In this document: piece after piece, positions 20,009 to 29,159 of the stretch
How positions within the stretch are numbered: the first letter of the stretch is position 1
Layout of the letters: each line of letters opens with the position of its first letter
Assembly (NCBI GenBank): GCA_964016885.1
Contig: OZ024742.1
Span: forward strand, 120,129,870-120,193,869
Source of the DNA: Eledone cirrhosa
Lineage: Eukaryota > Mollusca > Cephalopoda > Octopoda > Eledonidae
DNA length: 64,000 nucleotides
Reading direction: 5' to 3'
Notes under the pieces: generated by a model
What the model saw: only the letters and a program-made list of their open reading frames with translations
What the model was told of the DNA's origin: nothing
Database searches by the model: none
Program-made: the position numbers and the translations under genes

Positions 20009-20836
20009 TACATTTGCTGAAAACATCAAAGATAAATTAAGTAGTCTAGATATTTAAAGTATTTGTTTACTTTAAGAAAACTAAGTTAACCTAGAAAAAA
20101 ATCTAGCGAAACAAAATGTGTTTCCTCAGTACTAAGATTTAGATGAAAATTGAAATATAAAAACAGTAGAAATAATATTTCCCTTGTTCTAAAACATTAT
20201 TCTATCATAAAAAAAACATTCACTTCACTCATAACCAGAAACATTACACTTCTTTAATGGAACCATAAATTATACAGATTCACCGAAATTAAATTGAAAC
20301 ATTTTAAAAAATACTAACATTACTTTATAGCCAGACTATAAATATTAAATGGTTTTTCTTTTTTTCATATTCTTTCTATTTTTAAGCAATCTAGTTCAGA
20401 AAGAGGTGTACAGTAGATTCAGTACTGAAAAGTATATAACTGATATTTTAATGACTTTGGATGGGTGAAACATATTACCTAAACCTATAAATATTTAAAA
20501 GCCTTATAGTGAATGTTAGTCATAAATTGCAAGTGTAAATTGTGAGCCATTAATTAATAAGGAGAATGGTCCTCACTGCTATATTTCAAATGCAGTAAAT
20601 GAATGAGGTGTAAGTTGTTTGTTTACATAGCTGCATCTCAATAAAAAAAAAAAGAAGTGAAACTGAATAAAGTGAACTCTATCTGAACTTGCTTTACATG
20701 CTGTCAATACCTTTATCAACACGGCTATGCAGATATTAAGTGATTCAGGACATAAATATTCTCTCCAATTATTCAAGTAAACAAATAAAGAGAAACTTAG
20801 TCAAATCTTTTCAAAGAAGTTAAATTTCATATAAAT
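20009..20836. other. Unassigned intron-like interval
   Basis: AT-rich, no recognised repeat. It lies downstream of the GALNT exon on the minus strand and is best read as the intron that follows it. Confidence 0.5.
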
Positions 20837-20919
20837 TCAACTAATTTGAAAATCAAGGTTTTTTTTTTTTTTAAAGGAAAATAAAGAGATTTTTTTAAAA
20901 CTTTCAAACTTTTGCTTAC

Positions 20920-21154
20920 CATTTGGTATTTTATTGAAGAGTCCACCAAATTTTTTAGGTGCTCCTTCTCCTCCTCCACCACCACCACCACCACCAGGAT
21001 CTTGATCACTCCTACGCATGCCATCGCCACCACATGGTCGACTACTGCCGGCGCAGTCAGTATAGTACATAATGAGAAAGACATCTAAGAGGAACCATAC
21101 CATCGAAGTGGCCAAGATTATTTTACAGTACTGTAGACTCAGACGACTGACCAT
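20920..21154 (-). CDS. First coding exon of a polypeptide N-acetylgalactosaminyltransferase (GALNT1/13-like)
   Basis: The exon encodes 78 codons plus one base. The stretch LQYCKIILATSMVWFLLDV followed by FLIMYYTDC closely resembles the tail and signal-anchor of vertebrate GALNT1/GALNT13, where YCK, LATS, LLD and a Cys after the membrane span are shared. GALNTs are Golgi type II membrane enzymes that start mucin-type O-glycosylation by moving GalNAc from UDP-GalNAc to Ser/Thr. Residues 12-31 form the membrane span; then the stem begins with GGDGMRRSDQDP, nine Gly and KKFGGLFNKIPN. ATG at 21154 is the first in the frame. The donor is ATG|GTAAGC (GT at 20919-20918), leaving phase 1. Catalytic and lectin exons were not found in the window. 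The poly-Gly is encoded by a GGT repeat and is unusual for the stem. Confidence 0.85.
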
Positions 21155-21375
21155 AGCTATAGTTGTCACAACAATCAAAAGACTAAACACTAGTTTTAAC
21201 TAATATGGGAGTATCCAAAGTAATTCTGGGAGTCCCTGTTGCTATCACAGACAGTAACAAATGAAAGGGTAAAAACTCAAGTCCAATTGGATCTGTAACC
21301 ACACATGGTTTCCTTGAATTGTTTACAAAACTTGCACATATCTCACAACTTGGCCCAAATAACGACGTAGGTTAT
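20920..21375 (-). other. Whole exon containing GALNT 5' UTR and first coding part
   Basis: On the minus strand TTTTTATTTTGCAG|ATAACC gives a good polypyrimidine acceptor at 21376-21378, so this exon holds 221 bases of 5' UTR before the ATG and ends at the donor near 20919. That implies at least one upstream non-coding exon at higher coordinates. Confidence 0.65.
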
Positions 21376-21378
21376 CTG

Positions 21379-21790
21379 CAAAATAAAAATAAAAACACCA
21401 AATAAATATATTGTTAATGTAAGTTAAAAATAGCATCAGAAAAATTATCCAGAATAAATACAATAATAATCAAACACATATCTTGTTAGATTGTAGAAGC
21501 TAGTTTTAATTGAAATGACAGTAAATGGGAATAGACAAATTAAATTCAATTAAAAATATTTCATGTCATGATCAACAGTCTATTTAAAACAAAAATAGAA
21601 GCAATTGTCATTCTTTTTTTATTTTTTTTTGCTTCTCTACAGGTATAACTGCAGAAAAGAGTATTTGCCCAACTGATGTTTCCATTGGCAAAAGAAGACA
21701 AAAGCTGTTTGCTTGAAATGTAAGGCTTCACACCATAAATTCTTGATTATTAAAATACGTTATTTCCTTGTTTTTGCTGTTGCCGCCATC
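21379..21790. other. Unassigned sequence upstream of the GALNT exon
   Basis: AT-rich, intron-like; no repeat recognised apart from a T-rich run near 21615-21630. Confidence 0.4.
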
Positions 21791-22083
21791 TTAACCATTT
21801 AGCATCTACATTACTCTACTATATTTACTATTATATTTTCATCGTAAACACTTTATTTCACATAATTACCTCATATAATATCGAATCTACAAGATTTTGA
21901 TATTTATTTTGAGAACAATACCTTAACATAAGTATGTTCAACTGTGGTGGAACCACATCTAGTTAAGCTTTGTAGCTGACACTCTTGTGGACACGATATG
22001 AAGAAGTATGAGCAGCCAGTTACGGCCGGTTTGAAGAGAAAGAGGTGAGAGAATTCTGGATGGATTAAATGCTAGAGGCTTAA
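21791..22083 (+). mobile_element. MITE-like repeat family 1, second copy
   Basis: TTAACCATTTAGCATCTACA to GGATTAAATGCTAGAGGCTTAA, same orientation as 12705-13038. It contains about 75 bases (around 21945-22015) absent from the other two copies, beginning TTCAACTGTGGTGGAACCAC, a short hairpin. Confidence 0.65.
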
Positions 22084-22504
22084 TAACTTCTGTTCTTCTG
22101 AAACTGTTGTATCTTTATATGAACTCTTTCAATACAGCTGCTTTTCTTCCTCCCTGTCTTTCTCTGTATTATTACATCTTACACCAAACACTTTACCATA
22201 TCTTAAAAAAATGGAACCTTCTTTCTACCCACCACTTACTTCTAATAGCTCCAATTATTTTTCAACATAGAGAAGAATGGCAGCACCTTTTTTTTTTTTT
22301 TTACCTTTTAGGGTTTTTGAGACTGGTGAGAAGAAGGGAGGAAGTTATCTTTAAATTAGAGACCTGCCCTGAATATTTGCAGCAGGGTGAAATCTATTAA
22401 AAATATCCAAGAACTAAGTGGCAGTGTTAAATTGGGTGACAGATTAAGTCTATCATCCAAGTAGCTCAGTGCTAGAACAAATACGGAATGACATCTCATC
22501 TAAC

Positions 22505-22640
22505 AGTAATTATTTAACTAGTAGTAGTTTATTATTGGCCCTAAAAATGTGAAAGGCTAAGTCAACCTTGGTAGGATTTGAACTCAAAGTAGAGAGAGCC
22601 AGAACAAATGGCACAAAGTATTTTTGTCCTATGCTTTAAT
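22505..22640 (-). mobile_element. Divergent SINE fragment
   Basis: GTAGTTTATTATTGGCCCTA, GTGAAAGGCTAAGTCAACCT and GGATTTGAACTCAAAG follow the SINE order in antisense, with a different right end (AGCCAGAACAAATGGCACAA). An older relative. Confidence 0.55.
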
Positions 22641-22682
22641 GACTCTGCAACTTCTCTATCTTTCTATCAATATAATATCGAA

Positions 22683-22895
22683 TAAGGGCAGTGGATTGGC
22701 AGTATCAGTAGAGCGTTAGACACCATGCTTTGCAGCATAGAGTTATGGCCCTCTACGTTCTGAGTTCAAATCCTGCTGAGGTTAGCTTTGCCTTTCATTC
22801 TTATGGGGTCGATATAATAAAGTACGAACAATGCACTGGGTTGATTTAATCGACATTCCCCTCCTCCATGGTCTTGTGCCTAAATCAGAAACCAT
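22683..22895 (+). mobile_element. tRNA-derived SINE, subfamily with TTTAATCGACATTCCCCTCC
   Basis: GGGCAGTGGATTGGCAGTAT, A-box-like region, B box GAGTTCAAATCC, TCGATATAATAAAGTACGAA, then a longer 3' part containing TTGATTTAATCGACATTCCC before CTTGTGCC. Same subfamily as the copy at 23796. Confidence 0.8.
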
Positions 22896-23795
22896 TCTAA
22901 TATTGATATTCAACAGTTGTCTATTATCAGTCGAAGAGCCCTAAATAGACTATCAATAATACCCTTCCTCCTTAGATTAATACTTACAAACAAAATATAG
23001 TGTATAAAGCTGTATCATTATGTTACTTAAACACTATATTACAGACAGTGTTTAACAGTACTATTTGATGGTTTGTATAACGATTTCCTTCTTTTTTCTT
23101 GTTCTTCATAACAAAGAGTTGAATAGGTTTTTAGACTCTCAAGAAGATTGAAATAATGATGAAGGACAGATAAAGAACAATTTTTAGATAAAAGATAAGT
23201 AATAAAGTATGAATGGAATGGTAAAATGCTCAGATTATGGGTATTGGCTAGATTAAATTATTTATCTTCAATACTTGTAAAGATCAATATAAATAGCGAA
23301 CTAACAGAACACAATGTTTATGAACTGATAGTTTTCAAGTGGTAATATAAACAAAATACATAAATAAACTAGAAAAACAGTTACAGAAATGCAGAATAGA
23401 AATGTCCCATAAGCCATTATGTTGTTGGGTAGAAGGGCAATATTAAATGTTTATGTAGTATGTTACGGGTAGATCAGCTAGGAAGATTTTTATTCTTTCA
23501 CAAGCTGTTGTATTATAAATTGGATTTATCAAAGGTAGGAGTTGCAACATTCATGCCTTTCAAATAGACATCAGTGATGTAAGTTGAGAAAAATGGCTGT
23601 AGCTGGGGATGGAAATTTGACTATGAACAAGAGAGATGAAAGTAGGAATATAAAATGGCAATCAAAAATGCTTTACAATCATAAAATATGGCATATGTTA
23701 GTGTTGTTATGTACATTGATAGATGTGGGGGGAATATATGCATGAGAAGCCTCCAAGATAATCATAACATCGTTCAACAACAACAATAATAATAA
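22896..23795. other. Unassigned interval
   Basis: AT-rich, no recognised gene or repeat until the CAACAACAATAATAATAAT microsatellite. Confidence 0.4.
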
Positions 23796-23975
23796 TGGTT
23801 TCTTATATAGGCACAAGGCCAGCAATTTTGGGGAGGGGAAAGTCGATTAAATTGACACCTCGACCCCATAAGGATGAAAGGCAAAGTTAACCTCAGCAGG
23901 ATTTGAACTCAGATCATAAAAGGCCGTAACTCGATGCTGCAAAGCATGGCATCCGACCCTCTACCGATACTGCCC
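23796..23975 (-). mobile_element. tRNA-derived SINE (minus), between AAT repeats
   Basis: GGCACAAGGCCAGCAATTTT through GGATTTGAACTCAGA to CTCTACCGATACTGCCC. Flanked by (AAT)n on both sides. Its first ~50 bases are repeated in inverted form at 24020-24069. Confidence 0.85.
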
Positions 23976-23982
23976 TAACAAC

Positions 23983-24019
<37 letters not shown>

Positions 24020-24021
<2 letters not shown>

Positions 24022-24069
24022 TTAATCGACTTTCCCCTCCCCAAAATTGCTGGCCTTGTGCCTATATAA
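24020..24069 (+). mobile_element. 50-bp SINE 3' end, inverted copy
   Basis: TTTAATCGACTTTCCCCTCC to TGGCCTTGTGCCTATATA is the exact reverse complement of 23806-23856, including the non-SINE flank TATATA. It sits between two (AAT)n tracts. Confidence 0.85.
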
Positions 24070-24082
24070 TAATAATAATAAG

Positions 24083-25680
24083 GACTAGATAAATGCGCCA
24101 AAGCAACGTTCACCAGAGGAAAGCTGCTGAAGAGTTCAGACATTAATCTTGATCGGGGGAACGTGATAAGAGAACTTGATCAAGAAAAAACTTACAAATA
24201 TCTAGGTGTTTGTGAAGGAGACGGAATCAAGCACTCGACAATGAGGGAAAGGATAAGGAAGGAATGTTACCGCAGAGTAAGAGCAATCTTAAGAACGGAA
24301 TTGAATGCAAGGAATAGGATCGATGCCATAAACACGCTTGCCATACCAGTAGTAACCTACAGTTACAATGTCATCAACTGGTCAAGCACAGAGATCCGTA
24401 GGCTCGATACAAAAATTCAAAAATTCTTAACCATGCACAGAATGCATCACCCTAAGGCAGATACAGATAGAATATATCTCCCTAGGAAAGAAGGAGGACG
24501 TGGGTTAATCCAGTTAGACATTGCGTTGAAAACTGCAACAATTGGATTATCTACATATCTAAGGGAATCACATGATTGGATGATCAAACTCGTTTTGAAA
24601 CACGAAAGCATCAAAAGATCATATTCCATTACAAAAGATGCACAAAGATACAGTAATGGACTACAAATTTCAGAAGTCCCATTTACTGTTGAAATGGAAA
24701 ACACAGAAAAAGCAAAGCAGGTAAAAGTAACTGCAAAGAAAGAACTGCTACAGAAACTGGCTAAGAAATGGCAAGAAAAGCCTCTGTATGGAAAATACCC
24801 AGAGCGAGCTCACAATCCTGATGTTGACAAAACTTTAACCCATCAGTGGTTGGCATCCTCTGGACTGAAATCGGAGACTGAAGGACTGATTATATCAGCA
24901 CAAGATCAGTGTCTGCCAACAAAAAATTACCAAGCCGACATAATAAAAAATGGATGCAGCCCATTATGCCGTGTGTGCAAAAAACAACCAGAGACCATTG
25001 ACCATATAATTTCAATGTGCAGTCCTATAGCTCCAACCGAATAACTAAACAGGCATGACAGAGCTGCACAATACATACATTGGATAATGTGTAAGCATTT
25101 TGACCTGCCCCATCAAAAGAATTGGTGGGAGCATCAACCACCTCCCATACTTGAAAAAGATCACATCTCAATCTTGTGGAACTTTAGCATCCAAACAGAC
25201 CGAAAAATAGATGCAAATAGACCTGATATAATATTGAAGGACTTTAAAAAGAGGGTATGCCTGCTAATTGATATGTCTGTTCCAATAGACAAGAATGTAT
25301 CTATAAAAACATTTGAAAAATTGAGCAAGTATAAGGACCTGGAGATAGAAATTGGAAAAATGTGGAAATTGAGAACTAAAACAATACCAGTGGTTGTAGG
25401 CGCTCTGGGAATGATACCTAAGGGGTCTAATGATTACTTATCGCAAATCCCAGGAAACCCACGTATAGGAGAAATACAAAAGATAGTACTAATGGGAACT
25501 GCCCATATACTAAGGAAGATTCTGTCAATATAAGTACATCACAAGTCTAAACACTAAAGATGCATGTGTGAGTATGTATGTTCTTTCTTGAACATGGCGG
25601 ACCTTGTTGTCTCTTGAGGTCACTGGTTGTGACTTGGTGATAACTCGTATGAACATAAAGCAAGATAAATGCAACTGTAA
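24083..25680 (+). mobile_element. LINE with restriction-like endonuclease (copy/family RLE-1), 5'-truncated
   Basis: The coding remnant starts directly after AATAATAATAATAAG, downstream of where the RT catalytic motifs would be, and runs to a stop at about 25531, followed by a 150-base 3' UTR and a TAATAATAATAATAATGATAA tail. Elements of the R2/R4/NeSL grouping have a single ORF with a C-terminal CCHC finger and PD-(D/E)XK nuclease; R4/Dong-type members are known to use (TAA)n targets. The clade is inferred. Confidence 0.8.
24087..25533 (+). pseudogene. RLE-type LINE ORF C-terminus: thumb, CCHC finger, endonuclease
   Basis: The frame carries YKYLGVCEGDGIKHSTMRER (thumb), IPVVTYSYNVINWS, LPRKEGGRGLIQLD, a basic region, then CRVCKKQPETIDHIISMC (C-x2-C-x8-H-x4-C) and RPDIILKDFKKRVCLLIDMS, a PD...D signature of the restriction-like nuclease that cuts target DNA. 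A single TAA (25042-25044) interrupts the frame right after the zinc finger; sequence continues in the same frame (LNRHDRAAQYIHWIM), so one base change explains it. Final stop at 25531-25533. RT palm missing. Confidence 0.85.
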
Positions 25681-25696
25681 TAATAATAATAATAAT

Positions 25697-27745
25697 GATA
25701 ATATTGATGTCAGGTGAGGTACCAGAGTGGTTGACAAAAGGTACCACAGTTCTGGTAATGAAAGACCGAATCAAGGGTAATGATGTTACCAACTATAGAC
25801 CTTTCACATGTCTGTCCGTAATGTGGAAACTGTTGACAAGCATTGTGTCTGAGGAAATCTACCATCACCTCCACACAAACAACTTGTTACCGGACGAACA
25901 GAAAGGATGCTGAAAGAAGTCCCGTGGTACAAAGGACCAGTTACTGATTGATAAGATGGTAATGAGGAATTGCAAGAGGAGACACACTGGTCTTGCCATG
26001 GGATGGATAGACTACAAAAAGGCATTTGACATGGTGCCTCATTCTTGGATCACCAAAAGTCTAGAGATCTTCAAGGTGGCAGATAACATCAGACAGTTGT
26101 TGGGCAAAAGTATGAAGTCCTGGAAAACAGAGTTAACATCAGCTGGAGAATCCTTGGTAGGCGTGAAGATCAAGAGAGGTATCTTCCAGGGAGATAGTCT
26201 GTCCCCTCTGTTGTTTGTCCTTGCCCTGATGCCCCTGACCATTATACTGCGAAAAGTGAGAGCAGGATACAAGTTGGGAAAGGGAGAGCTTACCATCAAC
26301 CACCTCCTCTTCATGGACGATCTTAAGCTCTTCGGGAAGAGTGAAAAGGAGTTGGATGTACTTGTTGACACTGTCTGTATTTTCAGCAATGATATATGTA
26401 TGCAATTTGGTATTAGTAAGTGTGGAGTCCTTGTGATGAAGAGGGGTAAATTGAGCAGAAGCAACAGAATCCAGGTACCAACAGGTGAGATGATAAAGGA
26501 AATTGACACTGAAGAAGGATACACGTATTTGGGTGTTCTGGAAGCTGATGACATCAAGAACAAAAAAATGAAGGAATTGATAAAATCTGAATACATTCGG
26601 AGAGTATAGAGCGTATTAAAGTCACATCTGAACAGTAGGAATGCCATAAGTGCAGTAAATTCCCGAGCTGTGTCTATTATTAGGTACAGTGTGGGAATTC
26701 TGAGATGGAATGTTGCTGAACAAAAAGAAATGGATAGGAAGATTAGGAAGCTATTGACTATCTACAACATGTTCCACAAGAGGAGTGATGTCGATAGACT
26801 CTACTTAAGGAGATCTGAAGGTGGAAGAGGTCTTATCAGCATAGAGGACTGTGTTCAGATGGAGAAAAACAACCTACACAATACGTGACTGATAGTAAGG
26901 AGCCAATGCTCAGAATTGTACTGAAGGAGAGGACAATAGACCAGGGGATGTCCAAGGAGGAAATAACAACGAGGAGTAAGAGCAGCCTTCATGAAAAATC
27001 CCTTCATAGTACTTTCTTTGAGAAAACTGAATTCAGATATCCACAAACATGGAACTGGTTGAGAAGAGGAGACCTTAAAAAGGCTACAGAAGGAATGCTA
27101 ATGGCTGCGCAAGAGCAGGCCCTCAAAACGAAGTGGCTGAAACACCATATTTACAAGGAGGAGGCTAGTCCACTGTGCAGGATCTGTGGAGAGAGAGAGA
27201 GGAGACTGTGGCTCACATTGTATCCGAGTGTAAACACCTCGCCCAGACTCACTATAAAGGCTGGAGACATGATGTGATGGGCAGGGTGATCCACTGGCAC
27301 CTATGCAAAGTAAACAATTTACCACATTCTGAGAAGTGGTATGAGCATAAGCCAGAGTCGGTGATAGAAAACGATCAGGTGAAGGTGCTGTGGGATTTTA
27401 GGATACAGACGGACAAGAAACTGGAACACAATAGACCTGACCTGGTGGTTTTAGACAAGGAAAAAAGATTGTGCCTGATTGTGGATGTGGCTTGCCCATT
27501 CGACACGATAGTGCAAGAGAAGGAGAGGGAGAAAATTAATCGATACCAGGACTTAAAGTCGGAGGTAAAAAGGATTTGGAACTACCATGAAGTCAAAGGG
27601 TCCCGATTGTCATAGGTGCACTAGGTACTATCTCAAAAGTTTCCAGGGATGGTTAAAGAAAATTGGCCCCGCCCCGCTTTTTGGAACACTTCAAAAGGCA
27701 TGCTTGCTGGGAACAGCAAGAACCTTCCGATACGTCCTGAATATC
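25697..27745 (+). pseudogene. RLE-2 polyprotein relic: RT, CCHC finger, endonuclease
   Basis: Ordered motifs: [38 protein letters not shown] (motif A), [17 protein letters not shown] (motif B), [17 protein letters not shown] (motif C, MDD form), [36 protein letters not shown]...HIVSECK (zinc finger, split by a shift inside a GAGAGAGAG run near 27185) and NRPDLVVLDKEKRLCLIVDV (nuclease). Breaks: TGA at about 25911 and TAG at about 26609 in an otherwise continuous frame, a shift near 26885, the shift near 27190 and one after 27600. The end LLGTARTFRYVLNI matches MGTAHILRKILSI of RLE-1. Confidence 0.85.
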
Positions 27746-27824
27746 TGAGGCTGCAGATAGTGGCTTGATATTCATTTCAACAAACTTTCCAGTTAACTAA
27801 CATCAATGACTGAGACTCAAAGAA
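25697..27824 (+). mobile_element. LINE with restriction-like endonuclease, second family (RLE-2)
   Basis: Starts right after the tail of RLE-1 (AATAATAATGATAATATTG) and ends at (AAT)n at 27825. It includes part of the RT as well as the C-terminal domains. Its protein differs markedly from RLE-1 at equal positions, so this is a second family, not a tandem duplicate. Several stops and frameshifts are present. Both share the arrangement RT thumb, CCHC, nuclease. Confidence 0.8.
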
Positions 27825-27849
27825 CAATAATAATAATAATAATAATAAT
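27825..27849. repeat. (AAT)n microsatellite between two LINE 3' ends
   Basis: Eight AAT units. The plus-strand RLE-2 LINE ends here from the left and the minus-strand Tx1/L1-like LINE ends here from the right. Confidence 0.95.
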
Positions 27850-27898
27850 GCTTTCTTTATTAACCACAAGGGTTTACACAAAGTAGACATTAAGGACA

Positions 27899-27940
27899 GT
27901 ACAGGACAATACAGGACGACCGTCCTGTATTGTCCTGTAC
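27899..27940. repeat. Perfect 20-bp-stem hairpin in LINE 3' UTR
   Basis: GTACAGGACAATACAGGACG (27899-27918) and its exact reverse complement (27921-27940) surround a two-base spacer AC. It lies about 50 bases from the LINE 3' end. 3'-terminal stem-loops in some LINEs are recognised by their RT. Confidence 0.9.
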
Positions 27941-28118
27941 AAATGGGCATTTCTGTGTGTAAAAAACAAAAAAACAGAGGATGTAATAATAGAACAATGA
28001 AAAAATTCCCCAATAGGGGGGAGACTTCCGATGGCCATCGTGGAGAAAGCCCATTAAAAAAGCCACGGTGATCCTGACCACCAGGGCAATTGTCCTCTCC
28101 CAGTTTTCCACCTTCAAT

Positions 28119-29152
28119 TTACAGGCATATATTCAGAGTAGGTCCACTCACTCGGGCCATTCTTGCCTCTGTCACCCATCTTTCAACAAAAAGCTGGGAA
28201 GAGAGCACCTCCCTCTCTACCCTGATTTTTTTTTTCAAATGAAATTGGAAAAGGTTAATCAACGCATTACCGAAGAGGTAAGTGCTCGTCTTCAGCCCTT
28301 TCAGACGTATCCACCATACTATCTTTTTCGCCATGGCCACCAGACAGATAAAAACTGCCTGCCCTTCCCAGCTAAAGGAAGAGGGCGGGGCAATCCTCAC
28401 GATGGACTCAGCTTGATAGTCGGATCTGTTCTACAGGCGACAGCAGGTGTTCGACATAAACCCACAAGTCAGCAATGCTCGGACACTGGACGAGTGCATG
28501 CAGGACGGTTTCGTCGCCCTGTGCGCATCTCGGACATGCCCGACTGACGGCACCTCCATGCCTGTAGAGTTTATCCCGAACTGGCAAAGCTCCTCGGTAG
28601 CACTGCCAGGCCAGGCCAGGCCAGGAATTTCTGGAAGTTGTCCATAGGCCCCGGCCCGAAAGTTCTTCCAAAGAGATTGGCTAGTTGATTTTCGTCGACG
28701 CCTAGAGTTTCCCCAAGTACGTTGTCGCTCTTCCCCTCCACTAATCCTCTATAGAACGCCAAGGTGGAGTTTCCACCGATCACATTGCCCAATTGGTCTA
28801 GGGCTGTGAGCGCCTGAAGACATTCCAGTCTCCAAGTGCTCCCTCTCGGTCTTCGCTTGACCCAGGACTGCAGCTCCGTCAAGGAGATGAGCTGAGGAAA
28901 GACGTGTCTAGCAAACGGCGACCCCACCTGATCACTGTCGAGGAAGAGGTGTCGTAGCCTGAGCACGTGTCTGCGCATTATTAGCCACAGCATGCCCAGC
29001 TCTCCACGTAGCGGGTGTTGACAGCAGATGGACCACCTGACCATCGGAACGTGTCCCTTCCACATAAAGCGAGAGAGCATACGCTCCAGCGCAGTCAGGC
29101 GAGGCTTAGGACAACGCACAACGGTCAGGCGGTAGTAATAATACAGTTCCAT
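28119..29152 (-). pseudogene. Tx1/L1-like ORF2 C-terminus with zinc-binding domain, frameshifted
   Basis: The first frame (29152 to 28571) has RLTVVRCPKPRLTALERMLS, FMWKGHVPMVRWSICCQ and LGMLWL, the pattern that follows the L1/Tx1 RT. The second (28671 to 28408) has GALPVRDKLYRHG and CPRCAQGDETVLHALVQCPS, the CxxC...HxxxC reverse-transcriptase zinc-binding domain, then ADLW. A third frame (28400 to 28119) completes the C-terminus. The three frames overlap, indicating two frameshifts; one lies in the GGCCAGGCCAGGCC repeat near 28605-28620. RT palm and endonuclease are absent. Confidence 0.75.
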
Positions 29153-29159
29153 CAGTTTA

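Larger units (their letters stand above)
27850..29158 (-). mobile_element. Tx1/L1-like LINE 3' portion (minus)
   Basis: Minus-strand coding from about 29152 to about 28110, then a 260-base 3' UTR with a perfect hairpin (27899-27940) and ending TTAATAAAGAAAGCATTATT. The protein resembles the post-RT part of Tx1/L1 LINEs, including the RT zinc-binding domain. A similar UTR scrap lies at 61928-62010. GC content is clearly higher than the surroundings. Confidence 0.75.

Noticed and set aside
19304..20029. Long Ser/Leu/His/Thr-rich open frames of 230-240 codons on the minus strand
   Set aside because: They come from the (GA)n/(GT)n tract; two overlapping frames are equally open and composition is pure repeat.
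20827..21084. Alternative minus-strand frame overlapping the GALNT exon
   Set aside because: It is a shadow frame; the other frame carries the conserved GALNT anchor and correct splice sites.
28068..28547. 159-codon plus-strand frame opposite the Tx1/L1-like LINE
   Set aside because: The minus strand carries the recognisable zinc-binding domain; the plus frame has no motif.
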